A DNA stretch of 64,000 bases from Luscinia megarhynchos (lineage: Eukaryota > Chordata > Aves > Passeriformes > Turdidae). Each line of letters starts with the position of its first letter. Position 1 is the first letter of the stretch. The stretch spans positions 930,001-994,000 of the forward strand of contig JAPFBE010000036.1 in NCBI GenBank assembly GCA_034336665.1. The letters run 5' to 3'. The translations under genes were made by a program, and so were the position numbers. Below the pieces are notes generated by a model. The model was not told the DNA's origin. It was given only the letters and a program-made list of their open reading frames with translations, and ran no database searches. Below are positions 36,989-48,760 of this stretch, in pieces.

Positions 36989-38308
36989 GCCTCTGTGTTG
37001 GTTTCACGTGGTGTAGGTGGGTGGTTTCACCTCAGGGATGGCTCCACTGAGGTGGGGAGTGGGGCACTCTCCCGTCTCCTGGGAGACTTCCCCTCCGAGC
37101 TGCTGGCACTTCAAATCAGAAGGGCTGACTTGGTGATTGGACAGCTTCGGGGAAACCAATAGAAAAAGTTATTTCAGCTTTCTGGAAATCACAATTGCAT
37201 CGAAAGTTGATTCAGCTCTTCGGTTCCCGGCCTCCGTGGGAGAGCCCAGCTCGGGGCTCGGCCCGCCGGGCTTTCGGTCATGGGGTCGGCCGGCAGCTTC
37301 GGCTCTCGCGGGAGCCCGGCTCAGAACCCTGGCCCCGGGCTCGGCGACGCTCGGCCGGCCCAGCCGGCACGGCACCCGGCTCTCTGAGGGCAGGCAGGGG
37401 CGGGCTCCGCATGGCCAGCACCCGGCCGCATGGCCCGGCCTACACGGCTGGGCTCGGCTTTCGCCTTTTCCACGTGGCAGAGAGAACTCCCAGCTGCCCG
37501 TTTGTTTCTTTGTCATCTGGATGCAATTGCCTTAGCTTCTTTATGCCTGGATGGAATCCTGGACCTCTGAATTCTGAATGAGGAAGAAATGAAGCATGGA
37601 GACTACAGAAGTCAGCGGGATGAAGACAAAGTTCCTGGTGGGAAGAGATTGAAAAAGATGCAAGTAGCTGAAAACCTTTTTGTGGGCTGTGGGGATTGTG
37701 GACTTTACTAAAGTTCCTTTAAACTGTGGAAAATACATGGGGGTGTTGAAGTATTTGAGAAAAGGATCCTTGCCCCGAGGGAATGGGGGTCTCTGTTCTG
37801 GAACTGGAATATGAACAGAGACATTTAATAGAGAAGCAGATGAAGCGAATTCTGTTTTTAGTAGCCTGCCTTTAGAGGTGGTACCCCCATGTGTGCATCA
37901 GTAACTCCCATAACTACGGCTCTGGGAGGACTGTGTAAATGGGAGGAAAATTCATAGTTCTGTGAGTCTCGGATAGACGTAGACTGTGAAGGTGAAGACA
38001 CCCTAAGCCATAACCCAGAAAGGGACTTTTCTCTCTGAAGTAAACTGAACTGATTATTTGAGTGTATAACTGACTGGAAGTGCTCTCTCTCTGTATGTAT
38101 GTTGGTAAGAAATGTAGAATGAAGGGAAGTAGGGAACAATCTAGGAATTTTATCCTGAATGCTATATCTTCTTTTTGTATTATTAATAAATTTCTTCTTG
38201 TACCTTTTTAAGTTTTGAGCCTGCCTTGTCTCTACTCCTGGGTCCTGTCCCAGAAAGAAATTAAATATATTAAGGTTGGCAAACCCGAAGTCACACCGTG
38301 ACAACCTC
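36989..38308 (+). mobile_element. Solo LTR with CpG-rich promoter-like block
   Basis: The LTR is about 36994-38303 (1310 bp), opening TGTGTTGGTTTCACG and closing CACACCGTGACA. It is flanked by GCCTC (36989-36993) and ACCTC (38304-38308), a 5-bp duplication with one change. AATAAA at 38185-38190 fixes the plus orientation. A block at about 37220-37460 is strikingly GC- and CpG-rich compared with the AT-rich surroundings, as in a CpG-island promoter. Long open frames on both strands there are a by-product of GC content. Family not identified. Confidence 0.72.
37220..37460. promoter_or_regulatory. CpG-rich block inside the LTR
   Basis: Dense CG dinucleotides survive here, which is unusual for old methylated repeats. 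Its position upstream of the AATAAA suits U3 promoter or leader sequence. Function is inferred only from composition. Confidence 0.45.
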
Positions 38309-38970
38309 CTTGCTCAGCCTACCTCTTCTACTGCTCTTCTTTCCTTCACCCACCTAAAATCCACAATCTGGGAAGCTGATCCGTGGCATTACAGGGTTGC
38401 AGCTTTAGAAGTCAGTGCAGTCTGGATTATCTTTCTGCTTACTAAATATTGGTTTTGTTGGTTTTCTTAAAAGAGTAGAACCAGCTAGAAAAGTTTACTT
38501 GGGGACACTGTACTTCCTACAGCTATCAATACAGCATTAAACACCATTTACTAATGATGTACAGAAGAGAGATAAGTTTTTTTACAAACTCAACTACAAG
38601 AATGACTGGGATCTGCAAATCACAGTAACAGTCAAGCAGAAATATTTTTGAGTGAGGCGGACATTAGGTACAAAGAGAGTAGCTGTTATAGCTAGCATAA
38701 AAGTAGAAATAGATTTTAGAAGAGGAAGTAAGTCTCCCCAGCCTCCCAAGTGCAAAAGTCTGAAAAAAAACTTTAGCATATTACACATAAGATGAAGTTT
38801 TAGGAAACAAGGCATATGTAAGATACCATACCAGGATGGGCACAATAAACTGCTGGCTAAAATCAGCAATAAAAACTTCTAACAATTTTAGAAACTGCTA
38901 GAAAAACATCATGTTGTTCCTGAAGCTCCATACACAGTCTTAGACTACTAGTCAGCAAGGCATTTTCAAA
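38309..38970. other. UBAP2 intron, no feature
   Basis: AT-rich sequence between two solo LTRs with nothing recognisable. Confidence 0.5.
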
Positions 38971-39446
38971 GTGATCTGTGGAGGCCAATGGGCCGACAGA
39001 AAAGGAGTTAGCCACTCTCCCTTGGAGAGAAGGCCCTTAGACACCCACCTTTCTGATAATAGAGAAGAATATTTCTCCCATAATGCCTCCCTGCTCTAGG
39101 CAAATCATTTATATCCCATTGGTCCTTCTGCCCTTGTTCCTCCTCTGCACCCTCAGTGAATTGGTCTGTTGCTCTACCCCTCCCCTAAGATTTCCTATTT
39201 AAACTCTACTCCCTCAACCCTATTCGGAGCTTCTCGTCCCTGGACCCCTTCGAGGAGAAGACAAATAAAGCTGCTCTTCGGAACCCCATACGAGGCTCTC
39301 GTCCCTTCTCTTCAGCGTCGCCGATAGGATTCACAAAAGAGCTAAATCACTTCGCCCGGGAGCGAGGACGTATCCTGAGCCACCAGGACGTCTTTCTAAA
39401 GATGCTTCTCTGGGAGGTTGCGGCACGCCCAGCCGTGGCAGTGATC
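38971..39446 (+). mobile_element. Class II-type solo LTR with perfect 6-bp target duplication
   Basis: The LTR is 38977-39440 (464 bp), starting TGTGGAGGCCAATGGG and ending AGCCGTGGCA, flanked by identical GTGATC at 38971-38976 and 39441-39446. It contains TATTTAAA at 39196-39203 and AATAAA at 39264-39269, so the order is promoter, short R, then a long U5 with several CG dinucleotides. The 6-bp duplication points to a class II ERV. It is unrelated by eye to the 4444-4770 LTR. Confidence 0.9.
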
Positions 39447-41504
39447 TGGTATAAAAAGGTAATCCTGAACTTGAATTTCAAGTACATTCCCTTAACTTCA
39501 TAAAGCTATGTCTATGCCTTCTGTCAAAACTGAAATAAAGTTAAATCAACAAATCCAACAAAAAAGTATTCTAGTGAAGACAAAAGAGCAGTACCAAACC
39601 ACAGGGTTAGCAGTAAATTAAAATCTATAAGACACTTATGAAGAACTGATTCAAAATATGGGACAGTGAGTACCCATCATTGAAAGACCACCCTGACACA
39701 GAATCTCATACATCATGGTCATTAATGCAAGATGCCAGTAGGAAGGGCTGCTATTCTCCGACACAATAAAATCACTACTATAGTCTTAAATTCCCATGCT
39801 AAGAAAGTTACATCACTGCCAAAATTAAAACATGGCCTTAAAATAATTTAGAGGCACACAGCCTTCTAACAGAGAAGTTAGTCACGAAGCAACTGTGAGT
39901 GGCCATCAGATATTTCCAAACTTGCTACTTTTTAACAGTGACTAAAAGGTCAGTGAGCAAACAGGGCTTCACACAATTCAGAGAAGGGACCCATATTCTG
40001 AGCATGCAATCCCACAGTAACTTAAACCCATTTAAATCAGAACTACTACAACTGAAGATTCTCACTAGTGATCACAACTCTGCTCTTTCCTGCACTAAGC
40101 TTTGCACATACTGTCAAAAAGTACGTGAGCACAAAACCACCATCAGAAAACAAAATTATTAGGTCACTGTTGTACCAGCTCTTCGAACCAGTTTCCCTCT
40201 TGTTAAATGACAGAAAACCAGTCACCTTTACACAAGGATAAGCCACCAAAACTCCTGTTGTCCCCTGCTTCCATGCTGCCTGCCCTCTTTTTATTTTTTT
40301 GGCTTGGTTAATTTTAAACTTAGATCAATCCTCTAATAAAGTTCAAATGTACAAGGAGACAGAAAAGATCAATTCCTCCCAGCAGTAATTCCAGTTTATG
40401 CTTTTAACATAAAAAGTATAGCTTTAACACTACTCTAAAAAGATGCATAGATATGATTTATATTACAATAGCCAATGTTCACTAATTTTTTTTTTCCTGT
40501 GGTAATTCCCAATCAGCAATTTTTCTAACAATATTATAATATACTGACAAAAAGACAACAAGTGACGTGGCAGTAGCTCATTAAATCTTCCACTGAGTCT
40601 AAAGGAATAGACTTTCTTATAATCAATCAGCATATTGAGCACAAAAGCAAATAATGGAATCAGGCAAATAACAAAATTACACACACCTCCCTCAGTTGAC
40701 TAGGTTCACATTAGTCATCACTTATTCAATTTATATTTTTCTTTTTTGGAATGAATTATAGAGAAGTCAACCTAGGCAGGCAGTGAGATTTTGTTTCCAC
40801 TAAAACCCATTGGGAGTTCAAAACACTTATAATTACTCAACCAAGACTTCACTCTGGTATCATCCATGCTTAGAAAGAATTGTTCATCTCATACATAACT
40901 ATTCTTCCAACAAAACAAATGCACACTGCATGGGAGCATGAGAAAGGTGTGTAGCATCTCAACTCAGATTGGAGCACTCCATTAATTTAATAATCTAATC
41001 TGTAAAATCCAGTTTACTGAGCTTGCAGACCTAAATCTTTCCACTGCATCACAGATGCTTTATTTTGAAATTCAGATTTTCACACTGACAGGTTTAATTA
41101 GGTGAAGACACTTTTAGGTTAAGAAATAGGCGTAAGAACAGTAAGGAAATGCAGACTGGAAGTGCAGGCAATACCTTAGATTTGTGCTTATCTCTGACTA
41201 CACAATAATCAAAAGTACCGGTCTCTGCTTTGGAAATAGAGAGCCAGCCATCCTCCCAGAAGACACCAAGGTGACAAAAGTTTAAGCCTTACAAAGAGAT
41301 AAGGAGGTTAAGTATAGAAAATTCATATTCTAGGTATTTCATATTACCAAAACAAACACTGAAGTTATATTCAATATAGTATAATATCTTGATATTAATT
41401 ATATATACATTACAATTCAAATCATTTTGTCTTATTGGTTATCATAAAGCTAGAAGCATTAAATCAGTTTCATAATATAATGCATGTACTCTAGTAACCA
41501 TTTT
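39447..41504. other. UBAP2 intron, no clear feature
   Basis: About 2 kb of AT-rich sequence. No exon with UBAP2-like translation, no LTR end pairs and no LINE coding blocks were seen. Confidence 0.5.
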
Positions 41505-43230
41505 TAGAATCACAATAATTATGGTTGGAAAAGATGTCCAAGATAAAGTTCAACTGTTGACCCAGCACCAACATAATATCCCCAAGTGCCACATCCACAT
41601 GCCTTTTGAACACTTCCACTTACTTGTAGTGAGGGGCCAAAAATTCAACACAGGATTCGAGGTGTGGCCTCACCAGTGCCCAGTACAGGGGAATGATCAT
41701 TGCCCTGGTCCTGCTGGCCACTAATGCTGATACAGGTCAAGATGACATTAGCCTTCTGGGCCACCTGGGCTCATGTTCAGCCAGCTGTTAACCAGAACCC
41801 CCAGGTCCTTTTTTGCTGGGCAGCTTTCCAGCCACTCTGCCCCAAGCCTGCAGTGCTGCAGGGGGTTGGTGTGACACAAGTGCAGTAATCAGCACTTTGC
41901 CTTGTTGAACTTCATACACTTGGCCTCGGCCCATTGATCCAACTTGTCCTGATACCTCTGTAAAGCCTTTAGACCCTCCAGCAGATCAACACCAACTTGG
42001 TGTCATCTGCAGACTTACTGAGGGCACACTCTATCCTCTCAACCAATCATGGATAAAGATATTAAACAGGACTGGCCTAAACACTGAGCCCTGGGGAACA
42101 GCACTAGTGAACGGCCTCTAGCTGGATTTAACTCTGTTCCCTGCCACTCTCTGAGCTCAGCCTTCCAGACAGTTTTCTACCCAGGTAACAGTGCAACTGG
42201 CCAAGCCATGAACAACCAGTGTCTCCAGGAGAATGTTGTGGGAGACAGTGTAAGGCTTTACTAAACTCCAGGCAGACAACACCCACAGCCTTTGCCTCAT
42301 CTACCAGGCAGGAGGCCCTGTCATGGGAGATCAGGTTGGCGAAGTAGGACCTGCCTTCCCTAAACCTCATGCTGGCTGGGCCTGATTCTCTGGTTGTCCT
42401 GTAGGTTCCACATGATGGCGCTCAAGACAATCTGTTCCATAACCTTCCCTGGCACCAAGGTCAGGCTGACAGGCCTGCAGTTCCCCAGATAATACATCCA
42501 ACCCTTCCTGTAGATGGCAACCCAGGACTGGTGATAAATGATTGAAAGTAGTTTGGTGAGCACTTCTGTCAGCTCCCTCAGTACCCTTGGGTGGAGCCCA
42601 TCCAGCCCCAAGCACTAGTGTGTGTCTAAGTGGTGTAAGCAGGTCATTGTCCATTTCCCCTTGAAATGTGGGGGCTTCATTCTGCTACCTATCTCTATCT
42701 TCCAGCTCAGGGGGCTTGGCACCCAGAGAACAAACTGGTCTTCTTATAAAAGACTGAAGCAAAGAAGGCATTGAGTACCTCAGCCTTTCCTCATCCTTTG
42801 TCACTATGCTTTCTCACACACCTAATTAAGGATATTCTCCTTACCCCTCTTTTTGCTGCTGATACAGAAACATTTTTATTGTCTTGTATGGCAGCAGCCA
42901 TATTAAGGCTTTGGCCATTCTAATTTTCTCCCTGTACAACATTATTACATCATTGTAGTCCTCACAAGTTGCCTGCCCCTTCTTCCAAGAATGATCAACT
43001 CTTTTTTTCCCCCTAGCTTCCAGCCAAAGCTCTCTGTTAAGCCAGGCCCACAGTCTTCCCCAGCAGCTCATTTTTCAGCACATGGGACAGCATGCTCCTG
43101 AACCTTTAAGAATTCCTTCTTGAAAATGTACAACCTTCTCAGATTCCTTTGCCCATCAGGACTGCCTCCCAGGGGAGTCCATCAAGCAGTCTCCTAAAAA
43201 GGCTAGTACCTATAGCACAGAGACTGAAAT
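41505..43230 (-). mobile_element. CR1 LINE fragment C with 3' end
   Basis: Minus strand. 43071-42841 encodes the post-endonuclease linker (WKKGQATCEDYNDVIM), 42611-42360 the start of reverse transcriptase (LDGLHPRVLRELTEV, YLGNCRPVSLTLVPG), and 42370-42128 the following segment. The low-coordinate end near 41505 reads as the CR1 3' tail (ATTATTGTGATTCTA on the minus strand), so this copy is 5'-truncated in the usual way, starting within the endonuclease. Frameshifts and stops show it is old. Confidence 0.85.
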
Positions 43231-44581
43231 AGAGTATCAGGGTTTTCCCCCCTTAGTGAACATCATATTTTCACCACAGTGTCAATCCCATTTCTGCTAT
43301 TTTCAATGCATATAATTTCCTAAAATTATATTGTTATACAGTAAAGAAGTAACACAATGGCCCTGAAAATCTTCCCCTACAAAGCAGTCAGTAAGAAAAC
43401 TCCAGTCTCAGTAGGTAGCTTAAAATAGAGACAATGCATTGCAAAGATTTAAGCTGACCCCTATTTTTTTATTCAATGCCTAGATTCCTATATACACATG
43501 CTCTGCATGAAACATTTCTAAAAAAGGGTTCTGTAGTGATTACCAGCCACCTATTTACTTGCAGCTGAAGCACCGAATTCTGCGTAAGAGAAAAGACTAC
43601 CAGATGAAATGACAAGAAGATTTGTATTATTATTTTCTCTTGGTTTTGTAGACAAATTTTGGTAAAATACTGTGGAAGGACTGTTTCCTCTAAAAGGGAA
43701 AGTGCTTCAATAACCTCCTTTTCTTCTGCCAATGAGAGAAATTGATACCAGCGGGTGAAAGGGAAAATAAAAAAGAAGAATTGTTCATTAACAAAAAAAA
43801 AGGATTGGGGGGGGGAGAATGCCCTCAAGGCACAGAAAAGGATTGAATAAATGCTAGATATGAACTCCCAGAAACTTACCGTCCACCCACCCACAGCAGA
43901 ACAAAAACCAAAACTCTCAAATGCCCAGGGAAGAAAAATACACAGGCTGACTGCATGGCCTGGAAAACAAAATGGCGACTGGTCCCTTTTGTCTCTGGGA
44001 AGGGGAAGAGGACTTCACGTAGCAGCCTGGAGCAGAGCGAATGGGAAACCTGTTAATCCTCTGGCAATCATTTTCCTCCTCACAACAGGCAAAACTGGTG
44101 AATTTGTATGTCCCTTCTTTTGCTGACTCAGTCTTTCCCAGGGTTCAGACTGACTGTGGCTACCTTGCAGGCTTCCTGGGCCAGAGGAAAAAAAAAAGTT
44201 GCCGAAAGGATTTGCTGGTGAAAAGCCTCCAGGCCAGAGGAAGGTAAAAAAACCCTTAAAAACCCAGAAGCTTTTTGCCTAAGTTGGTGAAAATTAATCC
44301 AGCAAAAGGCAACGAAGTCACAATCTGTGTAGCCACCGACCACCAGGGAGAGAGAGATTGAACAGAGATTGTGCCCGGTGCTGCCAGGCTCCAGCCTCTC
44401 CCCAGGTTCATCTTAAAGATACTGCAGACATTTCTGGGCATAAAGCAGATGATTAGGGAATAAAGTATCATCATAAAATCACTCCAAGACAATTTCTACT
44501 AAAATCCAAAGAAAGGTCAGCCATCCCTGAAGTACCGAGAAATAAATTACACAGCTTTATACAACTCTCTGCAGATTTCAC
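43231..44581. other. UBAP2 intron, no clear feature
   Basis: Contains short homopolymers near 43790-43820 (A-run and G-run). The 141-codon minus-strand open frame at 43469-43894 has no recognisable motif and no splice sites that I could support. Confidence 0.45.
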
Positions 44582-44587
44582 AGGTTT

Positions 44588-45051
44588 TGTCATGGTTTAA
44601 GAGTGGCGCCCCCTAATTTAGTACTGCACGACCATCACCATGCTCACTTCCCTCTCCCCTCCAGTGGGAGATATACCAGGCAGAGATTAAGGGTTGAGAT
44701 AAGAACAATTTACTGGAAACAGCAATGAGATAAGAAAACAAACAGTAACCGCAGCAATACTAATAACAAAAGCATACAAAATCTCCACATTCACCAACCG
44801 ACCTGGTGCCGTACAAACATCCAAAAAACTGAACAAAATGGTGGGGGGACCTTCTGCAAGCCACCTTTTTCTTCCTGATGGTAGGCAACATCCCCCTTCT
44901 TCTCAGAAGTGAGAATTCCTTACTTCTGCCCCCCTGACAGGGAGATGAGGGGTATAGAATAAAAACTTAGGAACACCCAAAGGCTCTAGGATCCATGCCC
45001 TCACAACTACTGCAGAAAAATTCACTCTGTTCTGGCCAAAAAGACAAGACA
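44588..45051 (-). repeat. 3' LTR of the outer provirus
   Basis: Plus-strand bounds TGTCATGGTTTAAGAG and GACAAGACA. It aligns along its length with 59466-59949, including AGTGGGAGATA, GGTTGAGATAA, the AAATCTCCACATT or AAATCCCCACATT block and TGGCCAAAAA. The purine-rich stretch on the minus strand just outside 45051 is placed as the polypurine tract. Confidence 0.8.
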
Positions 45052-45540
45052 TTATCCACCTCTTGTTCTATACCATCTAGTTCATGTCCAGATATTATAC
45101 CTTCCAAATATATACATGTGTATATATAAAAATATACACAAACATACATATAATTTCCATTGTCAATGGCCATCCCTCTAAGATGTCTGTTGAGTTCATT
45201 TAGTCCATGACTGTGGGTTCTATCTCTCCTAGATAACTTCCAGGGGAGGAGGGCTGGTGTGCTGTCATCTGTCAAGATGGCTTTCCCTCGGCGCTGCCAA
45301 TTGGTCTTTTTCCATTGGTCCAGACACCCACACAAAGTATTTTCTACCATCTACAAGTCAGTGGAGAGGTGGAACGCTGGCCATTTCTCTCTTTCAGCAA
45401 TATCCAAAGTCAACTGGACGGCTTTCAGCTCTGCAATATGACTTGATACACCTTGGTCCTCAATAGCTTCTGCAACTCACCATGTATGAATCCATAAGTC
45501 AGCTTTCCATGTTTGATGTATCCCTACGACACGGCAGAAA
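45052..45540 (-). pseudogene. RNase H part of outer-provirus pol
   Basis: The minus strand encodes a degraded RNase H with IAELKAVQLTLDIAEREKW (the conserved Glu helix) followed by a Thr-Asp segment whose next codon is a stop. The domain is cut at its N-terminal side by the 45545-56220 insertion; the aspartate-containing beginning lies at 56225-56290. Several stops and frameshifts make it inactive. Confidence 0.7.
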
Positions 45541-45677
45541 CCGTTGTAATATATGATAGAATGTAATTTGTGTAAGTTTGTAAATTAATGTAGAATAAGT
45601 AAGGTTTGTATGAATAAAATAATAAAAACTCAGAAACCAAAAAGAGAACCACGGACAAAAGAACACAGATTGCTTCA

Positions 45678-45884
45678 TCACAGCATTGTAACAGCCAACA
45701 AAAGCAGGACAGCCCAGATTAACAAGTAAATAGATGTAGCTGCAATGGAGATGGGTCTCGGAAACTGTCCAGGGAACACCCTAACAATGAGTGCCTGACA
45801 AGCACCCATGATTAAGATAACCAGAGCCATCAGGAAAAGATACATCTCAATGCCAGCTTCCAGTAAACCAAGACCTGCTTTCAT
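45678..45884 (-). other. Antisense open frame with hydrophobic segments in the LTR
   Basis: A 68-codon frame on the minus strand within U3. It has two strongly hydrophobic stretches (LFLMALVILIMGA and YLLIWAVLLLLAV) separated by a short polar loop with Pro residues, compatible with a small two-pass membrane protein. The same frame is open in the 3' LTR, where it is 14 codons longer because of a 42-bp duplication. No known family recognised; it may be chance. Confidence 0.3.
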
Positions 45885-46003
45885 CAGAATTCATTGTCTC
45901 CCAGAATATGGTTCTGTCCAGCCCAACACAGAGAAAGGAAACTACATGAATATGTGGAACGACAAAGAAGACAAAGACCTCTGCTCCGGGCTAGAAAAAA
46001 CTG

Positions 46004-46010
46004 TATAAAA
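46004..46010 (+). promoter_or_regulatory. TATA box of the 5' LTR
   Basis: TATAAAA, 145 bases upstream of the AATAAA. In the 3' LTR the matching position reads CATAAAA, a single change that would weaken that promoter. Confidence 0.75.
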
Positions 46011-46154
46011 ACTGGGCTGACCAAGGCAGATTTGTGAAAATTGGGGGATCCGGAGCAGTAGAGTTTGGATCAGAGCGTGTTCACCTGGCACTGATCGCGG
46101 GCTCAGCCTTGTCCTTTGCGATTGTAGCTGTCGTGGACCGTATCCCGGTCACGA

Positions 46155-46160
46155 AATAAA
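46155..46160 (+). terminator. Polyadenylation signal of the 5' LTR
   Basis: AATAAA, 50 bases before the LTR end; the same signal is kept in the 3' LTR near 56158. Confidence 0.75.
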
Positions 46161-46214
46161 TTATCACTTTGATTATACTCACTTTGGCTGAATCTATATT
46201 ATCTATAACAATCT

Positions 46215-46232
46215 TGGTGACCCTGACATGAT
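46215..46232 (+). promoter_or_regulatory. Primer binding site, tRNA-Trp type
   Basis: TGGTGACCCTGACATGAT, four bases after the LTR end. It matches the complement of the tRNA-Trp 3' end except at two positions, and both changes are the expected decay products of CG dinucleotides. tRNA-Trp is also the primer of avian alpharetroviruses. Confidence 0.85.
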
Positions 46233-46936
46233 TCTGATTGGTGGGTTCAAGAAGGCTCCCCTCCGCTCAGGAGGCGCCCCGCTGAATTCAGTGGCCTGAA
46301 GGAATTGGAACCATTTTTGGAACCAATCAGAATCTCGAGCCAAAAAGCCAGTGCCGCAATCAAAAGGGGATAAAATGGGCCCAGAGTTCTCAGAAAAGCC
46401 ACAGCGAAATTTTTTTCACTCACAAAATTCTATGTGCACGAAGAACCCACACGAGAAAAGGAACCGTAAGTATCTTGTGGTTGAGTGAGGAGTGATCAGG
46501 CGCGTGTGTAAGACGTGATCTTATCACAAATAGTGTGGACCCTGAGATGGCAGTTCCACTATCCCGCGAGGGACGTGGTTGGACGAGGGGGAAGCGAACG
46601 TAACATGGTTGTTCTCTCTTGCTCACGTGAAAAACCTAAGACTCGGTGAAGTTTTAGGGGTCGATCATGAACGGGGATCAAAAGGGAGGGTACATTCTCG
46701 GGTGTTGAGAACTGGTAAACCTTTTGGATCCGGGGACTTGGTAAGTCCAGGAAAGGGAGAGAGCTCACTACCTTTCGAAAAGCTCACAGAACGGTTCTCT
46801 GTAGGCTAAATAGACTGGTAAATTAAATAAAAAGGAGAAATTACAAACAAGTACAGTACCGCTAAAATTTTAAAAGAGGTCATCTGGATGATTCCATTGT
46901 GAAATCAAGGTAAGGAAATTTTCGATTCTTTTAAGG
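46233..46936 (+). other. Untranslated leader of the provirus
   Basis: Sequence between the primer site and the first plausible gag ATG. It should hold the packaging signal and splice donor; no single donor could be chosen by eye. Confidence 0.5.
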
Positions 46937-48528
46937 ATGGAAGAGAAAAAGAGCAAAATTCAGGAAAAAGCCCCTAAGAAGCCCTTAAAGGCACAAGGGG
47001 GTAAATCCCAAGAGATAGTCCGCTGGGATGGATGTTGGAACATTGAGAGGAGTGTCCTGAGAGGAGAGGGAGGTCTAAGGAAAAATGATTCATTATTGTA
47101 TAGAGGTGTGGGGAGAAAAGGAAATAAGGGAACATCTAGTTTGGCCCATCTTTGATACGTTCAAGAGATGGACCTGCCGAGCTTTGCTCGATGACATAAA
47201 TGACAAGTATCCACCAGATAAGGAGGAAAGGCATTACGCCAAACTATGGAAGCACACTAGTACGGGACTGGTCCCTGTAAAAACGTGCAAAGGTGCTGCA
47301 ACCCTAGGCGAAACATGAGAACCATTAGACAGCCTTCCACCCCCGTATCTCAATCCCGTACTTCAGGTCCCAGTGCCCGTGCCCATGAGTCTTCCACATC
47401 AATCCGCGCAAGCCCAGGCACCCCCGCTATTTAGACAGCCTCCAGAAGCACTGCTCCTACAAGAGCAGGCTTCAGCAGCACCCTAACCCCCACCCCCTCC
47501 ACCACTGGTAATACAAAAAGAAAGGACCTCTACCACATGGGAAATTGGTTCTCCCCCAGCAAGTAGAACCCGGCACAAAACAAGGAGGGTGAAAAATGAT
47601 GACAGGGAGGACGAGGGAGCAAGATAAGCACAATCTCCTCCCTTTAAGGGAAGTACCAACCGCCCCTGGAATTATCGGATTTGTAAACGTACCTATTAAC
47701 ACTGCGGATGTAAGAGCTTTTAAGAAAGAAATGGGTAGCTTGATGGATGATCCGTTGGAGGTAGCAGATAGATTAGATGAGTTCCTAGGAACTAGTATAT
47801 ACATGTATGATGATATTAGTGCTATATTAAGATCACTATTTAATATTGAAATGATAAGGCAAGCTGTGATCCAAGACTGGGAACGCCGACACCCCCAGGG
47901 AGTATGAGGTGATCAGAGATGGCCCAGCCAGAGATCGTCATGGGACACACAAACGGATGACGGCAGGAACAGGATGATAGAACTAAGAAATATGGTGATA
48001 CAGGGTGTGCAGGAGGCAGTATCGAAGGGCCAGAACATGAGTAAGGCATTAGGGGAGTGTCAAAAGTGAGAGGAGACATCCACAGAATGGTTGGAGAGGC
48101 TGAGGAGAAGTTTCCGGATGTATTCAGGGACGGACTCTGATTCCCCAGTCGGGGAGGTCCTCTTAAAAATGCAGTTTGTGGTAAAATCATGGGAGGACAT
48201 ATGAAAGAAACTAGAAAAAATAGAGGGATGGCAGGAGAAAGGGCTACAGGAACTGCTTAGGGAAGCACAACGGGTCTACATGAGGAGGGAGGAAGAACAA
48301 CAAAAAGCACAAGCCAGGGTATTGGTAGCAGCAGTAAGGGAAGCGCAAAGGCAGGAACAGGTTCAAGAAGAAGGGAAACAGATGCCAAATCACCAAACCC
48401 AGAAGAGGTGAAACCTCCCCCAAAAGAAACAAACAGATGGACCAGCGTGCTTCTATTGTAAGAAGAAGGGCCATTTCAAGAGGGACTGCCAGAAGAAGAG
48501 AGACGAGAAGATTTTTCAGGAGGATTAG
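46937..48528 (+). pseudogene. gag: gag (matrix, PPPY, capsid, nucleocapsid), broken
   Basis: Gag forms the viral core. The frame opens at ATG 46937 with a Lys-rich matrix start (no Gly at position 2), then shifts frame near 47100. In the new frame, after a TGA at 47316-47318, comes a late-domain PPPY motif at 47337-47348 in a proline-rich region. Capsid follows in another frame at 47596-47907 with PLREVPTAPG and a helical stretch typical of gammaretrovirus-like capsids. A nucleocapsid with one CCHC zinc knuckle (CFYCKKKGHFKRDC, 48448-48489) lies in the same frame. The gene ends with TAG at 48526-48528. Domain order and the single knuckle fit gammaretroviruses; stops and shifts make it non-functional. 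Confidence 0.85.
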
Positions 48529-48760
48529 AGATGTCAGGGGTTTTTCCATTTAGGGTCCAGAACAACATGGGAGCCCCTGGTAAAGCTGAGAATAGGACCC
48601 CAGAAAATAGAATTAATATTTTTAGTGGATTCAGGAGTGGAAAGAAGTACTGTTCAGTGGTTGCCCCAGGGTGTAGAAAAAGTAAGGATACCATAGTGGT
48701 TATTGGAGCGATGGGGAGCCTGTCAAGGTACCGGTAATCAAAAATGTAAGAATAGAATCG
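48529..48760 (+). pseudogene. pro: Protease, in frame with gag after an amber codon
   Basis: Directly after the gag TAG the same frame stays open and reaches a protease active site Asp-Ser-Gly at 48628-48636 within LIFLVDSGVERSTV. Gag and protease sharing one frame across a single TAG is the gammaretroviral arrangement, where the codon is read through. The frame hits another TAG near 48691. The C-terminal protease motif LLGRDLM is found in a different frame at about 48810-48835, so a frameshift lies between. Confidence 0.75.

Larger units (their letters stand above)
45545..46210 (+). repeat. 5' LTR of the Trp-primer provirus
   Basis: 666 bp, from TGTAATATATGATAG to TTATCTATAACA. It carries TATAAAA at 46004-46010 and AATAAA at 46155-46160, placing U3 upstream of about 46030, with R and U5 following. 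The U3 region contains an open antisense frame (45678-45884). Confidence 0.9.

Noticed and set aside
37137..37581. Overlapping 115-132-codon frames on both strands
   Set aside because: Produced by the GC-rich, stop-poor block of an LTR; all frames are open there and none resembles a protein.
45257..45466. Plus-strand frames over the RNase H remnant
   Set aside because: Shadows of the minus-strand pol sequence of the outer provirus.
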